Assembly (NCBI GenBank): GCA_031629035.1
Contig: JAVLUG010000003.1
Location: forward strand, 186,001-250,000
Source of the DNA: MVYY01 sp012517575
GTDB taxonomy: Bacteria; Bacteroidota; Bacteroidia; Bacteroidales; Paludibacteraceae
DNA length: 64,000 nt
Direction: 5' to 3'
A program made the position numbers and the translations under genes. Below, in pieces: positions 35,961-46,200 of this stretch (position 1 is its first letter; each line of letters begins with the position of its first letter). A model generated the notes under the pieces. That model searched no databases, was not told where the DNA came from, and worked only from the letters and a program-made list of their open reading frames with translations.

Positions 35961-37295
35961 ATGAAATATTACAGCACCAACAAAAAAATTTCCGGAGTCA
36001 GTCTGAAAGACGCTGTTGTTAAAGGTTTAGCCGAAGACAAAGGGCTTTTCATGCCGGAACAAATTAAGCAGTTACCACCTTCTTTCTATGATACCATCAT
36101 CAACATGTCCTTTCAGGAAATTGCACTGGCTGTGGCAGAAGCTTTTTTCGGAGAAGATGTGGAAAACGAAGCACTGAAAAATATTGTGTACGACACTTTG
36201 TCTTTCGATGTCCCGTTGGTGCATGTCAAAGATCATATCTACAGTCTGGAACTTTTTCATGGGCCTACATTGGCATTTAAGGATGTCGGAGCCAGATTCA
36301 TGTCCCGTTTGCTTAGATATTTTATCCAAAAAGAAGGCGAAAAAAACGTAAATGTATTGGTTGCAACTTCCGGTGATACAGGAAGCGCTGTTGCCAACGG
36401 TTTTTTAGGCGTGGAAGGCATACACGTTTTTGTACTTTATCCGAAAGGATTGGTCAGCCCGATTCAGGAATGCCAGTTTACCACTTTGGGGCAAAACATC
36501 ACGGCGCTGGAAATCGATGGAACATTCGACGACTGCCAACGTCTTGTCAAAACGGCTTTTGCCGATAAAGAACTGAATAGTTCTCTTAAACTCACTTCGG
36601 CAAACTCCATTAATGTTGCCCGATTCCTTCCTCAGGCTTTTTATTATTTTTATGCCTATGCACAATTAAAAGCTATTCATCCAAAATTCACGCAAGAAGA
36701 ATTGGAAATGGTTATTTGCGTCCCCAGTGGAAATTTCGGCAACATTACCGCCGGACTTTTTGCCAAAGAAATGGGATTGCCGGTAAAACGCTTTATTGCA
36801 GCCAACAACCGAAACGATATTTTTCTTCAATACCTGAAAACGGGTCAATATCAACCCCGTCCTTCCGTTCCGACCATTGCAAACGCTATGGATGTAGGTG
36901 ATCCAAGTAATTTTGCCCGTATTCTTGATTTATATGACGGTTCTCACGAAAAAATCAGCTCTTTGATTTCGGGTGTGAGCTATACCGACGAAGAAATTTC
37001 TGCCACCATTCAGAAATGTTACTACGAAACCGGTTATCTGCTGGATCCTCACGGAGCATGCGGTTATCGGGCTTTGAATGAAACTTTGACCAATAACGAA
37101 AACGGAATTTTTCTCGAAACTGCTCATCCGGCAAAGTTTTTGGATACTGTGGAAAAAATTATTGGAGAAAAAATAGAAATTCCTGCTAAGCTTCAAGAAT
37201 TTATGAAAGGAGAAAAGCAAAGCATCTCTTTAAAAAATGATTTTGAATCATTCAAAAATTTTCTTTTATCGGCAGCATTGGGGAATAAAGATTAA
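35961..37295 (+). CDS. thrC: Threonine synthase
   Basis: A 444-residue PLP enzyme. It begins with the family start YYSTNKKISGVSLKDAV; the PLP lysine is in LAFKDVGARF near residue 107; phosphate-binding is in ATSGDTGSAVANGF; SANSINVARFLPQ and PSGNFGNITAGLFAKEMGLP are also present. It converts O-phosphohomoserine to threonine. The preceding gene (24-base gap) is the possible kinase making that substrate. Length matches the long E. coli-like ThrC class. It converges with the membrane protein gene at 37307. Confidence 0.96.
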   Translation: MKYYSTNKKISGVSLKDAVVKGLAEDKGLFMPEQIKQLPPSFYDTIINMSFQEIALAVAEAFFGEDVENEALKNIVYDTLSFDVPLVHVKDHIYSLELFHGPTLAFKDVGARFMSRLLRYFIQKEGEKNVNVLVATSGDTGSAVANGFLGVEGIHVFVLYPKGLVSPIQECQFTTLGQNITALEIDGTFDDCQRLVKTAFADKELNSSLKLTSANSINVARFLPQAFYYFYAYAQLKAIHPKFTQEELEMVICVPSGNFGNITAGLFAKEMGLPVKRFIAANNRNDIFLQYLKTGQYQPRPSVPTIANAMDVGDPSNFARILDLYDGSHEKISSLISGVSYTDEEISATIQKCYYETGYLLDPHGACGYRALNETLTNNENGIFLETAHPAKFLDTVEKIIGEKIEIPAKLQEFMKGEKQSISLKNDFESFKNFLLSAALGNKD

Positions 37296-37306
37296 TTTTC
37301 GGTCAT

Positions 37307-37753
37307 TTAAATTTTTACTATCAAGCCATTCACATACATCCAAACAATGTATCGGCAAAATTTTCCGACAAGCATACAAGCCGCCGTTGTCCACCAACGG
37401 GCACGTAGAAAACCGGCTGCAATAGCTATGGCATCGCCAACAAAAGGCAGAAACGAAAAAAACACAAACCATTCTCCATATTTGTGAAATTTTGCGAGAA
37501 ACTGATCGATTTTTTCTTTTTTGACATGGAAATATTTTTCTATCCATTCCATCTTTCCCAGTTTTCCCACATAATAGGATGTCATTCCTCCAAGCCAATT
37601 ACCTGCTGTAGCCACAAAAACACAAGTCCACGCATTTAAACCGCCGAAAACCATAGTGGAAAATACCACTTCCGAACTGAACGGAACGACAGTTGCTGCA
37701 AGAAATGAAGCCAAAAAAAGTCCCAAATAGCCCAGTTCAGTAAATTCCAACAT
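37307..37753 (-). CDS. YqaA/DedA-like (VTT domain) inner membrane protein
   Basis: A 148-residue membrane protein with four hydrophobic stretches. LGYLGLFLASFLAATVVPFSSEVVF and the following GNWLGGMTSYYVGKLGK, then FLPFVGDAIAIAAGFLR, fit the short YqaA branch of the SNARE-associated/VTT family. The F-(L)-P-x-G...G motif is the re-entrant loop typical of DedA. DedA proteins are implicated in lipid (undecaprenyl phosphate or phospholipid) flipping; the function of the YqaA branch is not known. It starts 7 bases downstream of the next membrane protein gene on this strand, so the two are likely cotranscribed. Confidence 0.85.
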   Translation of the reverse strand: MLEFTELGYLGLFLASFLAATVVPFSSEVVFSTMVFGGLNAWTCVFVATAGNWLGGMTSYYVGKLGKMEWIEKYFHVKKEKIDQFLAKFHKYGEWFVFFSFLPFVGDAIAIAAGFLRARWWTTAACMLVGKFCRYIVWMYVNGLIVKI

Positions 37754-37759
37754 GTGCAG

Positions 37760-38755
37760 TTAAGCGATTATCTTAAACAATACAAAAGCCACATTCAACA
37801 AGCAAAAAACAATAAACAGAATACTGAAAAAGTTATTTTCTGACGTAGAAAAAGGATGAGACAGAAGTAAAGCAAAGAAAAAAACCGTGAAGGGAAGGAA
37901 ACAGTAAAAAAGTGAAGCATGAAAAATGGAAATTCCCAATAAAATCAGCAGTTGAATAATGAGTATATTCAGTTTTGAGCGGGTGCTAATGTTGTCTCGC
38001 TGAAAATTCATGTAGATATAAACAACCGAAATCAGTAATATTGCAGCAAGTGAGAGGAAATAAATCAGATCTATCGATTGAAATGAAGAAAAATCAAACT
38101 TATTTTCAACAAAAAAACGACTGAAAATCAACTTATTGAAGTCGGGGTTTTCTTGAAGAACAAAATAACCACCTGCAAAAAGTAACCACGGAGCCACTAT
38201 TCCCAAAATGGAAGCAAGAAAAGTCCTCAGCGTGAAAGCACGCATTTGTAAAAAATTAAGCCAAACTACCGGCATTATCCAAAGTAAAGGCGGCAAAATA
38301 AGACTGGCGACAGCTATCAGAAAACTACCCATGAAAGCCTGTTCAACAGCTGTTGGCTGACGATACATATCAAAAAAATAATAAAAAGACAGAATAAAAA
38401 TGCTCAATGCAAAATGTAGCTCCCATATAAAATGTAACGGATACCAGCCGGCTATTAAAAACAAAAAAATCAAAAAAGGCAGGAACGACCTTTTTCTAAG
38501 AATATTGAAACGAAGATTCAGATTTTGAATCAGCATCGCATTCAATAGGGTAAAAAGCAAACTTGCAAAATTGTTGATACCCGGATTAAAAGAAAAAACG
38601 GAAAGAACAATAGGGAAATCTTTACGAAACATGAATGGCTGCCTCCCCATCAAATACGGGAAATACCACCATCCCACACAGAACAGCACCAGTAGTACTG
38701 TTCCGGGAATGGTAGGAGTTACAAAAAATTTGATGGAAAGTTTGCGTCTGTTCAC
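37760..38755 (-). CDS. Multi-pass membrane protein, possibly DUF6427
   Basis: A 331-residue protein with about ten hydrophobic segments and very short loops. There is no catalytic motif that I recognise. The layout resembles Bacteroidetes DUF6427/EpsG-like proteins, with a conserved-looking region of aromatic residues FNPGINNFASLLFTLLNAML and YYFFDMYRQPTAVEQAFMGS. The only start at the front of the hydrophobic region is a GTG at 38755; the next ATG is about 35 codons in and would cut the first helix. It is 7 bases upstream of the YqaA-like gene. Function unknown. Confidence 0.7.
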   Translation of the reverse strand: MNRRKLSIKFFVTPTIPGTVLLVLFCVGWWYFPYLMGRQPFMFRKDFPIVLSVFSFNPGINNFASLLFTLLNAMLIQNLNLRFNILRKRSFLPFLIFLFLIAGWYPLHFIWELHFALSIFILSFYYFFDMYRQPTAVEQAFMGSFLIAVASLILPPLLWIMPVVWLNFLQMRAFTLRTFLASILGIVAPWLLFAGGYFVLQENPDFNKLIFSRFFVENKFDFSSFQSIDLIYFLSLAAILLISVVYIYMNFQRDNISTRSKLNILIIQLLILLGISIFHASLFYCFLPFTVFFFALLLSHPFSTSENNFFSILFIVFCLLNVAFVLFKIIA

Positions 38756-38788
38756 TGAAAACTTTTTTAAAAATTTTTCAAATCAACC

Positions 38789-40888
38789 TTATTTTAATCC
38801 TCTTTTTATCAGTAGAGCATCTGGTTGGGGTTCCTTTCCACGAAATGCCACATATAGTTTCATGGGGTCATCAGAATCGCCGCGCTCCAGAATGTTTTTG
38901 CGGAAAGAAGCAGCTATTTCGGGATTGTACACATCACCCGTTTCCTTAAAAGCCTGAAAAGCATCAGCATCAAGAACTTCAGCCCATGTATAGCTGTAGT
39001 AGCCGGCAGAATATCCTCCCGAAAAAACATGATTGAAGTACGTACTCCGATAACGCACCACTATTTGAGGTATCATACCGATGCGCTTCATGGTGGAATT
39101 TTCAAAAGCAGTAACATCTATATCGGATGTATCCTTAATGGTATGATAATCCATATCGAGCAAAGCAGCCGAAAGCAGCTCAGTCATGGCAAAACCCTGA
39201 TTGAAAGTGCTGGACTGCTGAATTTTCTCTATCAGTTCATCGGGCATCACTTCTCCGGTTTTATAATGAAAAGCATATGTTTTTATTACTTCCGGTTCCC
39301 AACACCAGTTTTCCATGATTTGCGAAGGAAGTTCTACAAAATCACGAGCCACATTGGTACCCGAAAGTGAAGGATAAGTACATTGAGAAAGCAAACCGTG
39401 CAAAGCATGTCCAAATTCATGGAATAAAGTTTCCACGTCGTCCATGCTCAAAAGAGCAGGTTTGTCGGACGTAGGCTTGGTCAGATTGCCAACATTACAA
39501 ATAACGGGTCGATGGTTGACATTATCCTTAATATATTGTTCCGAAATATTGTTCATCCATGCGCCTGCCTGCTTGCCGGAGCGGGGATAGTAATCGGTAT
39601 AAAGAATACCTATCAGTGAATCATTGGCATCGGTTACTTCAAACACTTCAACATCGGGATGATAAATGGGTATGTTTTCGAGTTTTTTAAACTTTAATCC
39701 GTAAAGTTTCGAAGCCAAATCGAAAACTCCTTTTCTGACATTTTCAAGTTTAAAGTAAGGTTTTAATGCTTCTTCGTCCAAATCGTATTTGGCTTTTCGA
39801 AGTTTTTCGGCATAAAACCACCAATCCCATGGCTCCAATTTTTCTCCCTTACCTTCAGCATCCATTATTTTTTGGAGTTCGGCTGCTTCTTCACGTGCTT
39901 TCCGAATGGAAGGTTCCCAAACAGAAGCCAAAAAATCGTAAACTTTTTGAGGTGTTTTAGCCATTGTATCATCCAACTCATAATCGGCCCATGTGGGATA
40001 ACCTAATAATTGAGCTTTTTGTACGCGGAGCTTCACAATTTTATTGATCACCGGTTTGTTGTCGTTTGCGTTGTTGTTGTCGGCGAGCTTGTTATAAGCA
40101 GTCAATAACTCTCGACGCAATTCACGATTTTCACTGTACTGAAGAACGGGAATGAAACTGGCTTTTTTTGTGGTGAAAAGCCATTGTCCTTCTCTACCTG
40201 CCTCTTTTGCTGCTTCAGCTGCTGACTGTTTCACATTCTCAGGTAACCCGGCCAATTCTTTTTCGTCGGTGACCCATTTTTGATAAGCATTTGTTTCAGC
40301 CAATACATTTTGTCCAAACTGTAATTCTGCCAAACTGAGCTGTTTGTTGATTTCTCTCAATTTCTCCTTTTGCTCATCGTTTAATGCTGCACCATTGCGA
40401 ACAAAATTTTTGTAATACTTCTCCAATAATCTATTTTGCTCGGCAGTGAGTCCGAGTGTGGAACGTTTATCGTAAAGCGTTTTAATTCGTTGGAAAAGCG
40501 CCTTATTGAGATAAAGATTATCACTGTGTCCTGTCAGTAATGGCGTTATCTCATTGGCAATAGCTTCCATTTTATCGTTGGTATCGGTAGAATAGAGATT
40601 AAAAAATACCAAAGAAACTTTTTTCAGTAATTCTCCACTGAAATCCAATGCCTCAACCGTATTGGCAAAGGTTGGAGCTTCCTTGTTTTCGGCAATGGCG
40701 TCAATTTCCTTCTGATGAGTTTTTATTCCTTCACGAAAAGCAGGAAGATAATGCTCAGTCTTAATTTTATCAAATGGAGGAACACCAAAAGGCGTATCAT
40801 AAGTCTGCAAAAATGGATTGTCCTTATTCGTTGAACAACCGGTCAACAATGTACCTATCATAATAACAGCAATAATTAATTTTTTCAT
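38789..40888 (-). CDS. M3 family metallopeptidase lipoprotein (Dcp/oligopeptidase A type)
   Basis: A 699-residue M3 peptidase. A lipoprotein signal peptide ends in LLTGCSTN (lipobox cysteine near residue 18), so the mature protein is membrane-anchored, probably periplasmic or at the outer membrane. The catalytic zinc motif LFHEFGHALHGLLSQ is near residues 489-503, and the family block FNQGFAMTELLSAALLD and the late GGYSAGYYSYTWAEVLDADAF are present. It should cut dipeptides from peptide C-termini or small oligopeptides. It is alone on its strand, with 150 bases before ribF. Confidence 0.93.
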   Translation of the reverse strand: MKKLIIAVIMIGTLLTGCSTNKDNPFLQTYDTPFGVPPFDKIKTEHYLPAFREGIKTHQKEIDAIAENKEAPTFANTVEALDFSGELLKKVSLVFFNLYSTDTNDKMEAIANEITPLLTGHSDNLYLNKALFQRIKTLYDKRSTLGLTAEQNRLLEKYYKNFVRNGAALNDEQKEKLREINKQLSLAELQFGQNVLAETNAYQKWVTDEKELAGLPENVKQSAAEAAKEAGREGQWLFTTKKASFIPVLQYSENRELRRELLTAYNKLADNNNANDNKPVINKIVKLRVQKAQLLGYPTWADYELDDTMAKTPQKVYDFLASVWEPSIRKAREEAAELQKIMDAEGKGEKLEPWDWWFYAEKLRKAKYDLDEEALKPYFKLENVRKGVFDLASKLYGLKFKKLENIPIYHPDVEVFEVTDANDSLIGILYTDYYPRSGKQAGAWMNNISEQYIKDNVNHRPVICNVGNLTKPTSDKPALLSMDDVETLFHEFGHALHGLLSQCTYPSLSGTNVARDFVELPSQIMENWCWEPEVIKTYAFHYKTGEVMPDELIEKIQQSSTFNQGFAMTELLSAALLDMDYHTIKDTSDIDVTAFENSTMKRIGMIPQIVVRYRSTYFNHVFSGGYSAGYYSYTWAEVLDADAFQAFKETGDVYNPEIAASFRKNILERGDSDDPMKLYVAFRGKEPQPDALLIKRGLK

Positions 40889-41039
40889 AAATAACTGATT
40901 TTAAAAAATTTATCGGTAAAAATTTTCGGTTAAATTAAAAATTTCAGTCTGCTAATTTCTATGTTTTCTTGGATTAAAATACTAAAACTGTTCATTTTCA
41001 TTTTTAAAAAAATACGATGAAAATATGGATAAAAAGTCT

Positions 41040-41966
41040 TTAAAAACTCATTGCCACTACTTCTTCTCTGTCGCGATGCAACTGTTCAATCAATTGTTCC
41101 ACCGTATCGAATTTGATTTCATCACGCAACCGACGAATAAAGTCAATGCTTAAAGTTTTTTCATAAATATCTTCTTCGAAATCGATAATATGAACTTCAA
41201 TTGTCAGCTTGTTGTCATCACCGAATGTAGGCCGATAACCAATATCCATCATGGCTTTGAATTTTTTTTCGTTACATCGAGCCCTGACGGCGTACACGCC
41301 AACTCCGGGAATCAGTTTTTCTTCATTTACCGGAATCAGGTTAGCGGTTGGAAATCCTATTTTATGCCCCACCTTAAATCCGTTGACAACTTTTCCTTCA
41401 AAAGAATATTCATAAGTCAACAACCGATTGGCTGTATCTATATCTCCTTCGAGAAGCATTCGACGAATAACGGAAGAACTAATATGCGGCATATCTTTTG
41501 TAGCAAAACGCTGTGCTTCAATAATTTTTATTCCCAATTCTTCTCCATAACGGATATACTCCTGTAATCCATCTTCCCTATTGTGTCCGAAACGATGGTC
41601 GTGTCCTACCAGCAGCGTTTGCACATTGAGCTGATCGCGAAGTACTTCTTTCAGAAAATCCCGAGCCGAGAGCAAGGACATTTCGCGCGTAAAATTTAAC
41701 ACTACACAAGCATCTACTCCCGTCGTTCCAATCTGAAAAATCCTTTCTTCCAATGTGGTAAGCAACTTCGGCTGAAAATCGGCATTTAAAACTTTACGCG
41801 GATGAAGATCAAAAGTAACAACCACACTCTTCAAATGTTCCTCCAACGCTATCCTTTTCAACTCTTCCATTAAAAAACGATGACCGATATGGACGCCATC
41901 AAAAAAACCTACAGTTGCCACGCAAGGCTCAATTTTTATTCCGCTATTTCCTTTTATTACTTGCAT
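41040..41966 (-). CDS. ribF: Bifunctional riboflavin kinase/FAD synthetase
   Basis: A 308-residue protein. The N-terminal FAD synthetase domain shows ATVGFFDGVHIGHRFL (nucleotidyl transferase motif), TLLVGHDHRFGHNREDG and ISSSVIRRMLLEGDI; the C-terminal flavokinase domain (about 180-305) shows KVGHKIGFPTANL, GVYAVRA and the metal/flavin site PTFGDDNKLTIEVHIIDFEEDIYEKTL. It makes FMN and FAD in the cytoplasm. Full length for the family. Confidence 0.96.
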   Translation of the reverse strand: MQVIKGNSGIKIEPCVATVGFFDGVHIGHRFLMEELKRIALEEHLKSVVVTFDLHPRKVLNADFQPKLLTTLEERIFQIGTTGVDACVVLNFTREMSLLSARDFLKEVLRDQLNVQTLLVGHDHRFGHNREDGLQEYIRYGEELGIKIIEAQRFATKDMPHISSSVIRRMLLEGDIDTANRLLTYEYSFEGKVVNGFKVGHKIGFPTANLIPVNEEKLIPGVGVYAVRARCNEKKFKAMMDIGYRPTFGDDNKLTIEVHIIDFEEDIYEKTLSIDFIRRLRDEIKFDTVEQLIEQLHRDREEVVAMSF

Positions 41967-42039
41967 GAAATTCTCTATATAAACAAGTGTAATGAAAATT
42001 TATTTTGAAAGAAAAAATTGTCATTTTTTCATCCCGCTT

Positions 42040-42681
42040 TTAATCATAAACAAAAACTTCCGGCTGAAGCAGGAAACTCAAATCTTCCTCTTGCTTCACC
42101 CAATAAGTTTGCAAACCGGTTTTTTGTGCCTGCTCAATATTCTTCAATCCATCATCAAGAAAAAGGCACTGCTGTGGAGCCAGCCCAATATCATCAATCA
42201 CAGCGTTAAACACACGTATGTCGGGTTTGGTTAGCCCCAGCTCGTAAGACAAATAGCATTTGTCGAAAAAATCATCCATCGAGTAACCGTTAAAATGAAA
42301 ATGCTGTGCTCTGCAGAAATTCATGTGAATAAGATTGGTGTTACTCAACAAATAAATTTTAAACCTTTTCCGAATGTCCAACAACAATTTTAATTTTTCT
42401 TCCGGTATATCCAGCAAAAAAGAACAAAAAGCTTGGTCTATCTGTTCATCGGTCAAAGTCTGATCAGTTAATTTTCTTACTTCGTTGCGAAATTGTTCCG
42501 GTGAAATTTTTCCCTGTTCCAATTCGAGAAAAAATCCGGACTGATTGAAGTCATCCAGATATTTTTCCAGTTCTCTTACCCCGAGAGCACGAAAACTGTC
42601 AATGCAACGTTGACGGCTCAAGTTGATCAACACCCCGCCAAAATCGAATATTAGAGCCGAAATATTTTTAAAATGAATCAT
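42040..42681 (-). CDS. HAD-superfamily hydrolase (HAD-IA)
   Basis: A 213-residue protein. Motif I is LIFDFGGVLINLSR (nucleophile Asp near 12), motif II LLSNTN, motif III the Lys of GLTKPDIRVF and motif IV FLDDGLKNIEQAQ. The small helical cap after motif I is the HAD-IA (YihX-like) type. Such enzymes dephosphorylate small sugar phosphates or nucleotides; DFGGVL(I) with the YIHX-like LSNTN.IH is closest to alpha-D-glucose-1-phosphate phosphatase-like proteins, but substrate cannot be set. It ends 73 bases upstream of ribF. Confidence 0.9.
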   Translation of the reverse strand: MIHFKNISALIFDFGGVLINLSRQRCIDSFRALGVRELEKYLDDFNQSGFFLELEQGKISPEQFRNEVRKLTDQTLTDEQIDQAFCSFLLDIPEEKLKLLLDIRKRFKIYLLSNTNLIHMNFCRAQHFHFNGYSMDDFFDKCYLSYELGLTKPDIRVFNAVIDDIGLAPQQCLFLDDGLKNIEQAQKTGLQTYWVKQEEDLSFLLQPEVFVYD

Positions 42682-42728
42682 TTAAACGAAAAATAACACA
42701 GAATTTTTCCAAACACACAAAAAATTAT

Positions 42729-42736
42729 TATTTTTG
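42729..42736 (+). promoter_or_regulatory. Likely -7 box of the tRNA gene
   Basis: TATTTTTG fits TAnnTTTG, 39 bases before the tRNA 5' end. The sequence after it, with AGATAAGCAA, may hold the start point. Confidence 0.45.
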
Positions 42737-42775
42737 CATTCGCTTTGCAAAGATAAGCAATTATTCGCAAACGTA

Positions 42776-42853
42776 GGGCCCATAGCTCAGTTGGTTAGTA
42801 GCACCTGACTCATAATCAGGGGGTCGCTGGTTCAAGCCCAGCTGGGCCCACCA
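42776..42853 (+). tRNA. tRNA with anticodon CAT (probably Ile2; or elongator Met)
   Basis: A cloverleaf is drawn directly: 7-bp acceptor GGGCCCA/TGGGCCC with discriminator A and encoded CCA; anticodon stem CCTGA/TCAGG around loop CTCATAA, giving anticodon CAT; T stem GCTGG/CCAGC with loop TTCAAGC. The GGTCGCTGGTTCAAG..CCAGC T-arm and GGGCC acceptor look like the Ile2 (lysidine-modified CAT) class of E. coli more than Met, but both are open. The D-arm has one base more than usual: TTAGTAGC instead of TTAGAGC, leaving a three-pair D stem. The total is 78 nt with CCA. Confidence 0.88.
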
Positions 42854-42855
42854 TT

Positions 42856-42897
42856 AGAAAAGCTTTCTTATTCATTAAGATAGCTTTTCTATTTTTT
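42856..42897 (+). terminator. Terminator after the tRNA
   Basis: AGAAAAGCT at 42856-42864 pairs with AGCTTTTCT at 42882-42890; CTTA/TAAG extends it inside. ATTTTTT follows. Confidence 0.75.
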
Positions 42898-43236
42898 AAA
42901 AAGAGTTCCTTTCAAAATATCTGACCTTCTCTTTGGAACAAAACATCAGATATTTTTTCTATTCACAATCTCTATTCAAAAATTTTATCACCAAATAATC
43001 TCAATTTCCCAAAATTTTTTCTACAAAAATTTTTTCATGTATTTGAAAATCAACAACATAAAAATTTCTGTATCAAGAAAATCACTTTATGAAAAATTTT
43101 TTGTAAAAAATTAAAATTTTTATGCAAAATAGATAATTATTTTCTATAAATCTGATTATCTTTGGCAAATTTTATACCTCTTTCTTCTTCTTTTATTTTT
43201 ATTAATTAATTCCCCTGTCATTAAATTTTAAAAACT
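42898..43236. other. AT-rich leader before the large peptidase gene
   Basis: About 340 bases, strongly AT-rich with runs of A and T, no supported gene. It should hold the promoter of the 1542-residue protein. I see no clear hairpin or -33/-7 pair. Confidence 0.45.
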
Positions 43237-46200
43237 ATGAAAAGGCATTGCAACCAAAGAGGCTCTCTCTCTTTCCTAAGAATTTCCATGCTATTTTTAC
43301 TGATTCCCCTATCAAGTTTTGTTTTTGGTTTGACTTATAACGTTACCGTTCCCACCGGCACGAAAGCCTGCTACATTGCCGGCGAAATGAATGGTTGGAC
43401 ACAGCAGGATATGAACAAAGTGGACGAAGCGCATTATTCTACTTCCATCCTTAATTTAAATACCGAAAATCTTAACAATAAAGGACTTTTATGTGGTTCA
43501 ACCGTTGCTTTGAATTGGACTTCAAACGGAATTCAAAACATTAAAATAGAATATTCTCCCGACAATGGCACAAACTGGACAATCATAACGCCTTCTGTAG
43601 CGGCTTCGCTGAATACTTACAATTGGACCGTTCCCTCTTTCACTTCCACTACTTGCAAAATCAGAATTTCGGATGTGGCTAATTCGAGCACGAAATCCGA
43701 AAGCTCTTTATTCTCAATAGCTCCGGCAATTACATATGTAACTTTCTCTGTTGATGCGAGCATTTTGATCCGTGACGGTAAATTCAATTCAGCTACCGAT
43801 AAATTGTATATCAGAGGATCGTTTAATGGATTTGAACTAACACATATGTTAAATGCCGGAAGCAACAATATTTATTCATTGACCATTGCGCTTCCTTCAA
43901 ATACATATGTCGGTTATAAATATTTCTCAACGGCTGCCTCTGCCGATAATGGAGGATGGGAGATCGATTTTCCCGTAACTTCTGCAAAAAACAGGAGCAT
44001 TTATGTTGGTGAAAATAACCTTACATTGGCAACTGTTTATTACAATGACGGAGATATGAATCTATCCAAATCAACAGCTCACTTCAATGTCATTTATTCG
44101 TCTCAGGACAATAATTTGATCGATCAATTCGTGGAAAGAATCGAGCTCTTTCATTCCATTGTTACTTCTTCGTTGGAAGTAAATCCTACTGAGAAAACAA
44201 ATATTTTTCTATATAAAGATTTGGACCAATTACATTTAGCTCAAGGTTACCCTGAAAACGACGAAAATTCAACCGGATCGGCTTACGGAAAGAGTCTGTT
44301 TATCATGCTTTCACCTGCAAAAATGGGTTTGAACGAAGCGCTTGGCCTTTTTGCACACGAATATACTCATTGCATGAATGCATGGAAGACAAAAGTAACT
44401 TTACCCGCATGGTTGAACGAAGGAGTTGCCTGCTATTTTGGCCGTCAGATTTCTACAAAAGACTGGATTAAATCGATCACCGATCAAAGAGGGAAACCGG
44501 CTATTCAGGATATTTTCAATACAGATATGGGTTATGCCTATTCGTTTATCGTTGCTTACTACATTATTAAGACGAAAGGAATGCCGGCAATGGCTAAGTT
44601 TGTTGAAAATATGAATTATTCAGACATTGGATATTCCGGTTTACCGGCTCTTCAAAATGATTGGAACAATTTTTTGGATGTTTATTTAAATTCACAGACA
44701 AACGTAAACGTGAAATTTAGCGTCAACATGACCGATATGATTGCCGCCGGATATTTCAATCCTGCTACCGATAAGGTTTATGTGAAAGGTGACTGGAATT
44801 GGTGGAACGGACAACAAATGACACTCGAAACGGGAAATATTTATTCCATTTCTGTTCCAATCAACACTTACAGCTTCAATGAATACAAATTCTTCACAAA
44901 CTCAGCTTCAGCACCAAACAAAGGATTGGAATTGAATACGGATGAAAGCATTGACGGGAACAGATTGCTTGATATTTACAATGCACCTAAAACATTGGGT
45001 GTTGTTCAATTCAAATCGAATGCCATTCCGTCAATAGCAAATGTCGATATGAAAAAAATATCGGACAAAGTTCAAGTGCTCAAATTTCACGGACGTATCT
45101 GGAACTCTCCTTCATTCAATACATTCAAATATCCTTTTAAATTGATCAGTGCTTCAGATTATCAATCCCAAAAACCTGCAGATGCATTTGCTTTTGATGC
45201 CGGATTTGTTGGGGCAAACGACACGATTTATATATCAGAACCGGTTACGAATGAACAGATAGCAACTTTCAACAATGTTACGAATGTGGCTTTGTATTAT
45301 TTGTGTCAAGCTTATCTTTACCATTTTTACCAAACGAGAAATATGCCATTGATTTTCAAAGTTGGATTTCCTCTTTTTGAAGCCGGACTCATGCCTTCCG
45401 ATGAAACGGTAAAAACAGCTGTAACTGCTTATGGAGGCAGTTTTACTTCTTTTGATGCATTGAATAATCGTTCAACTTTTGTTTCTAATAATGGAAAGGC
45501 TGTTGCTGCAGCATTCGGAGAATTTATGAATATATTTAAAAATTGGGGCTATGGAATGATAAGTTCGATCAATGCAACTGGTTTTGATGTTCTCTCCTAC
45601 TGGTACAACGTAAACGATTTGTCGGGATTGTTGGGTGACTTTAATCGGTACGTGAATTATCGGTTTTTACAGACCGATAATAATCTCCGGGTTCAAATGG
45701 TAAAAGAAACGGAACACTTTAAATTCTATACGCGTCCGGTGGATTATGCATTAAATTTTCCATATTTTAGCGATGTTTTGGAACCCGCTTTCGTAGAATA
45801 TACCACAAATTTCAATTTGAATATTACTGAAAAGTTTTCCTACTTTACTTTGCCAACTTGCATTGATGGAGAAATAGAAGGCGTTCCTTGCAATGGTTTG
45901 CCTCCGTCAAGAATTACCGGCGGTACGGCATGGTCGTCGGGGATGCATTCTACTTGTGCTTCAACACAAGATGAATTGCCACTGTTCTATCACATGAATC
46001 GGCACGAACTGGCTCACGGAATGCAGGGAAATATGCCGCAAGGAACTGTAACTGCATGGCTCAACGAAGGATTTCCAGAATTCTGTGCAAGGGGACCGAT
46101 TTCCGATACGAAACTCATAGAAATGGCTCAAAGCGGCATTGATTGCATGAATGCAGCAGTAAACTATTTCGGACACCGCCCTACATACGAAGAGACTCGA

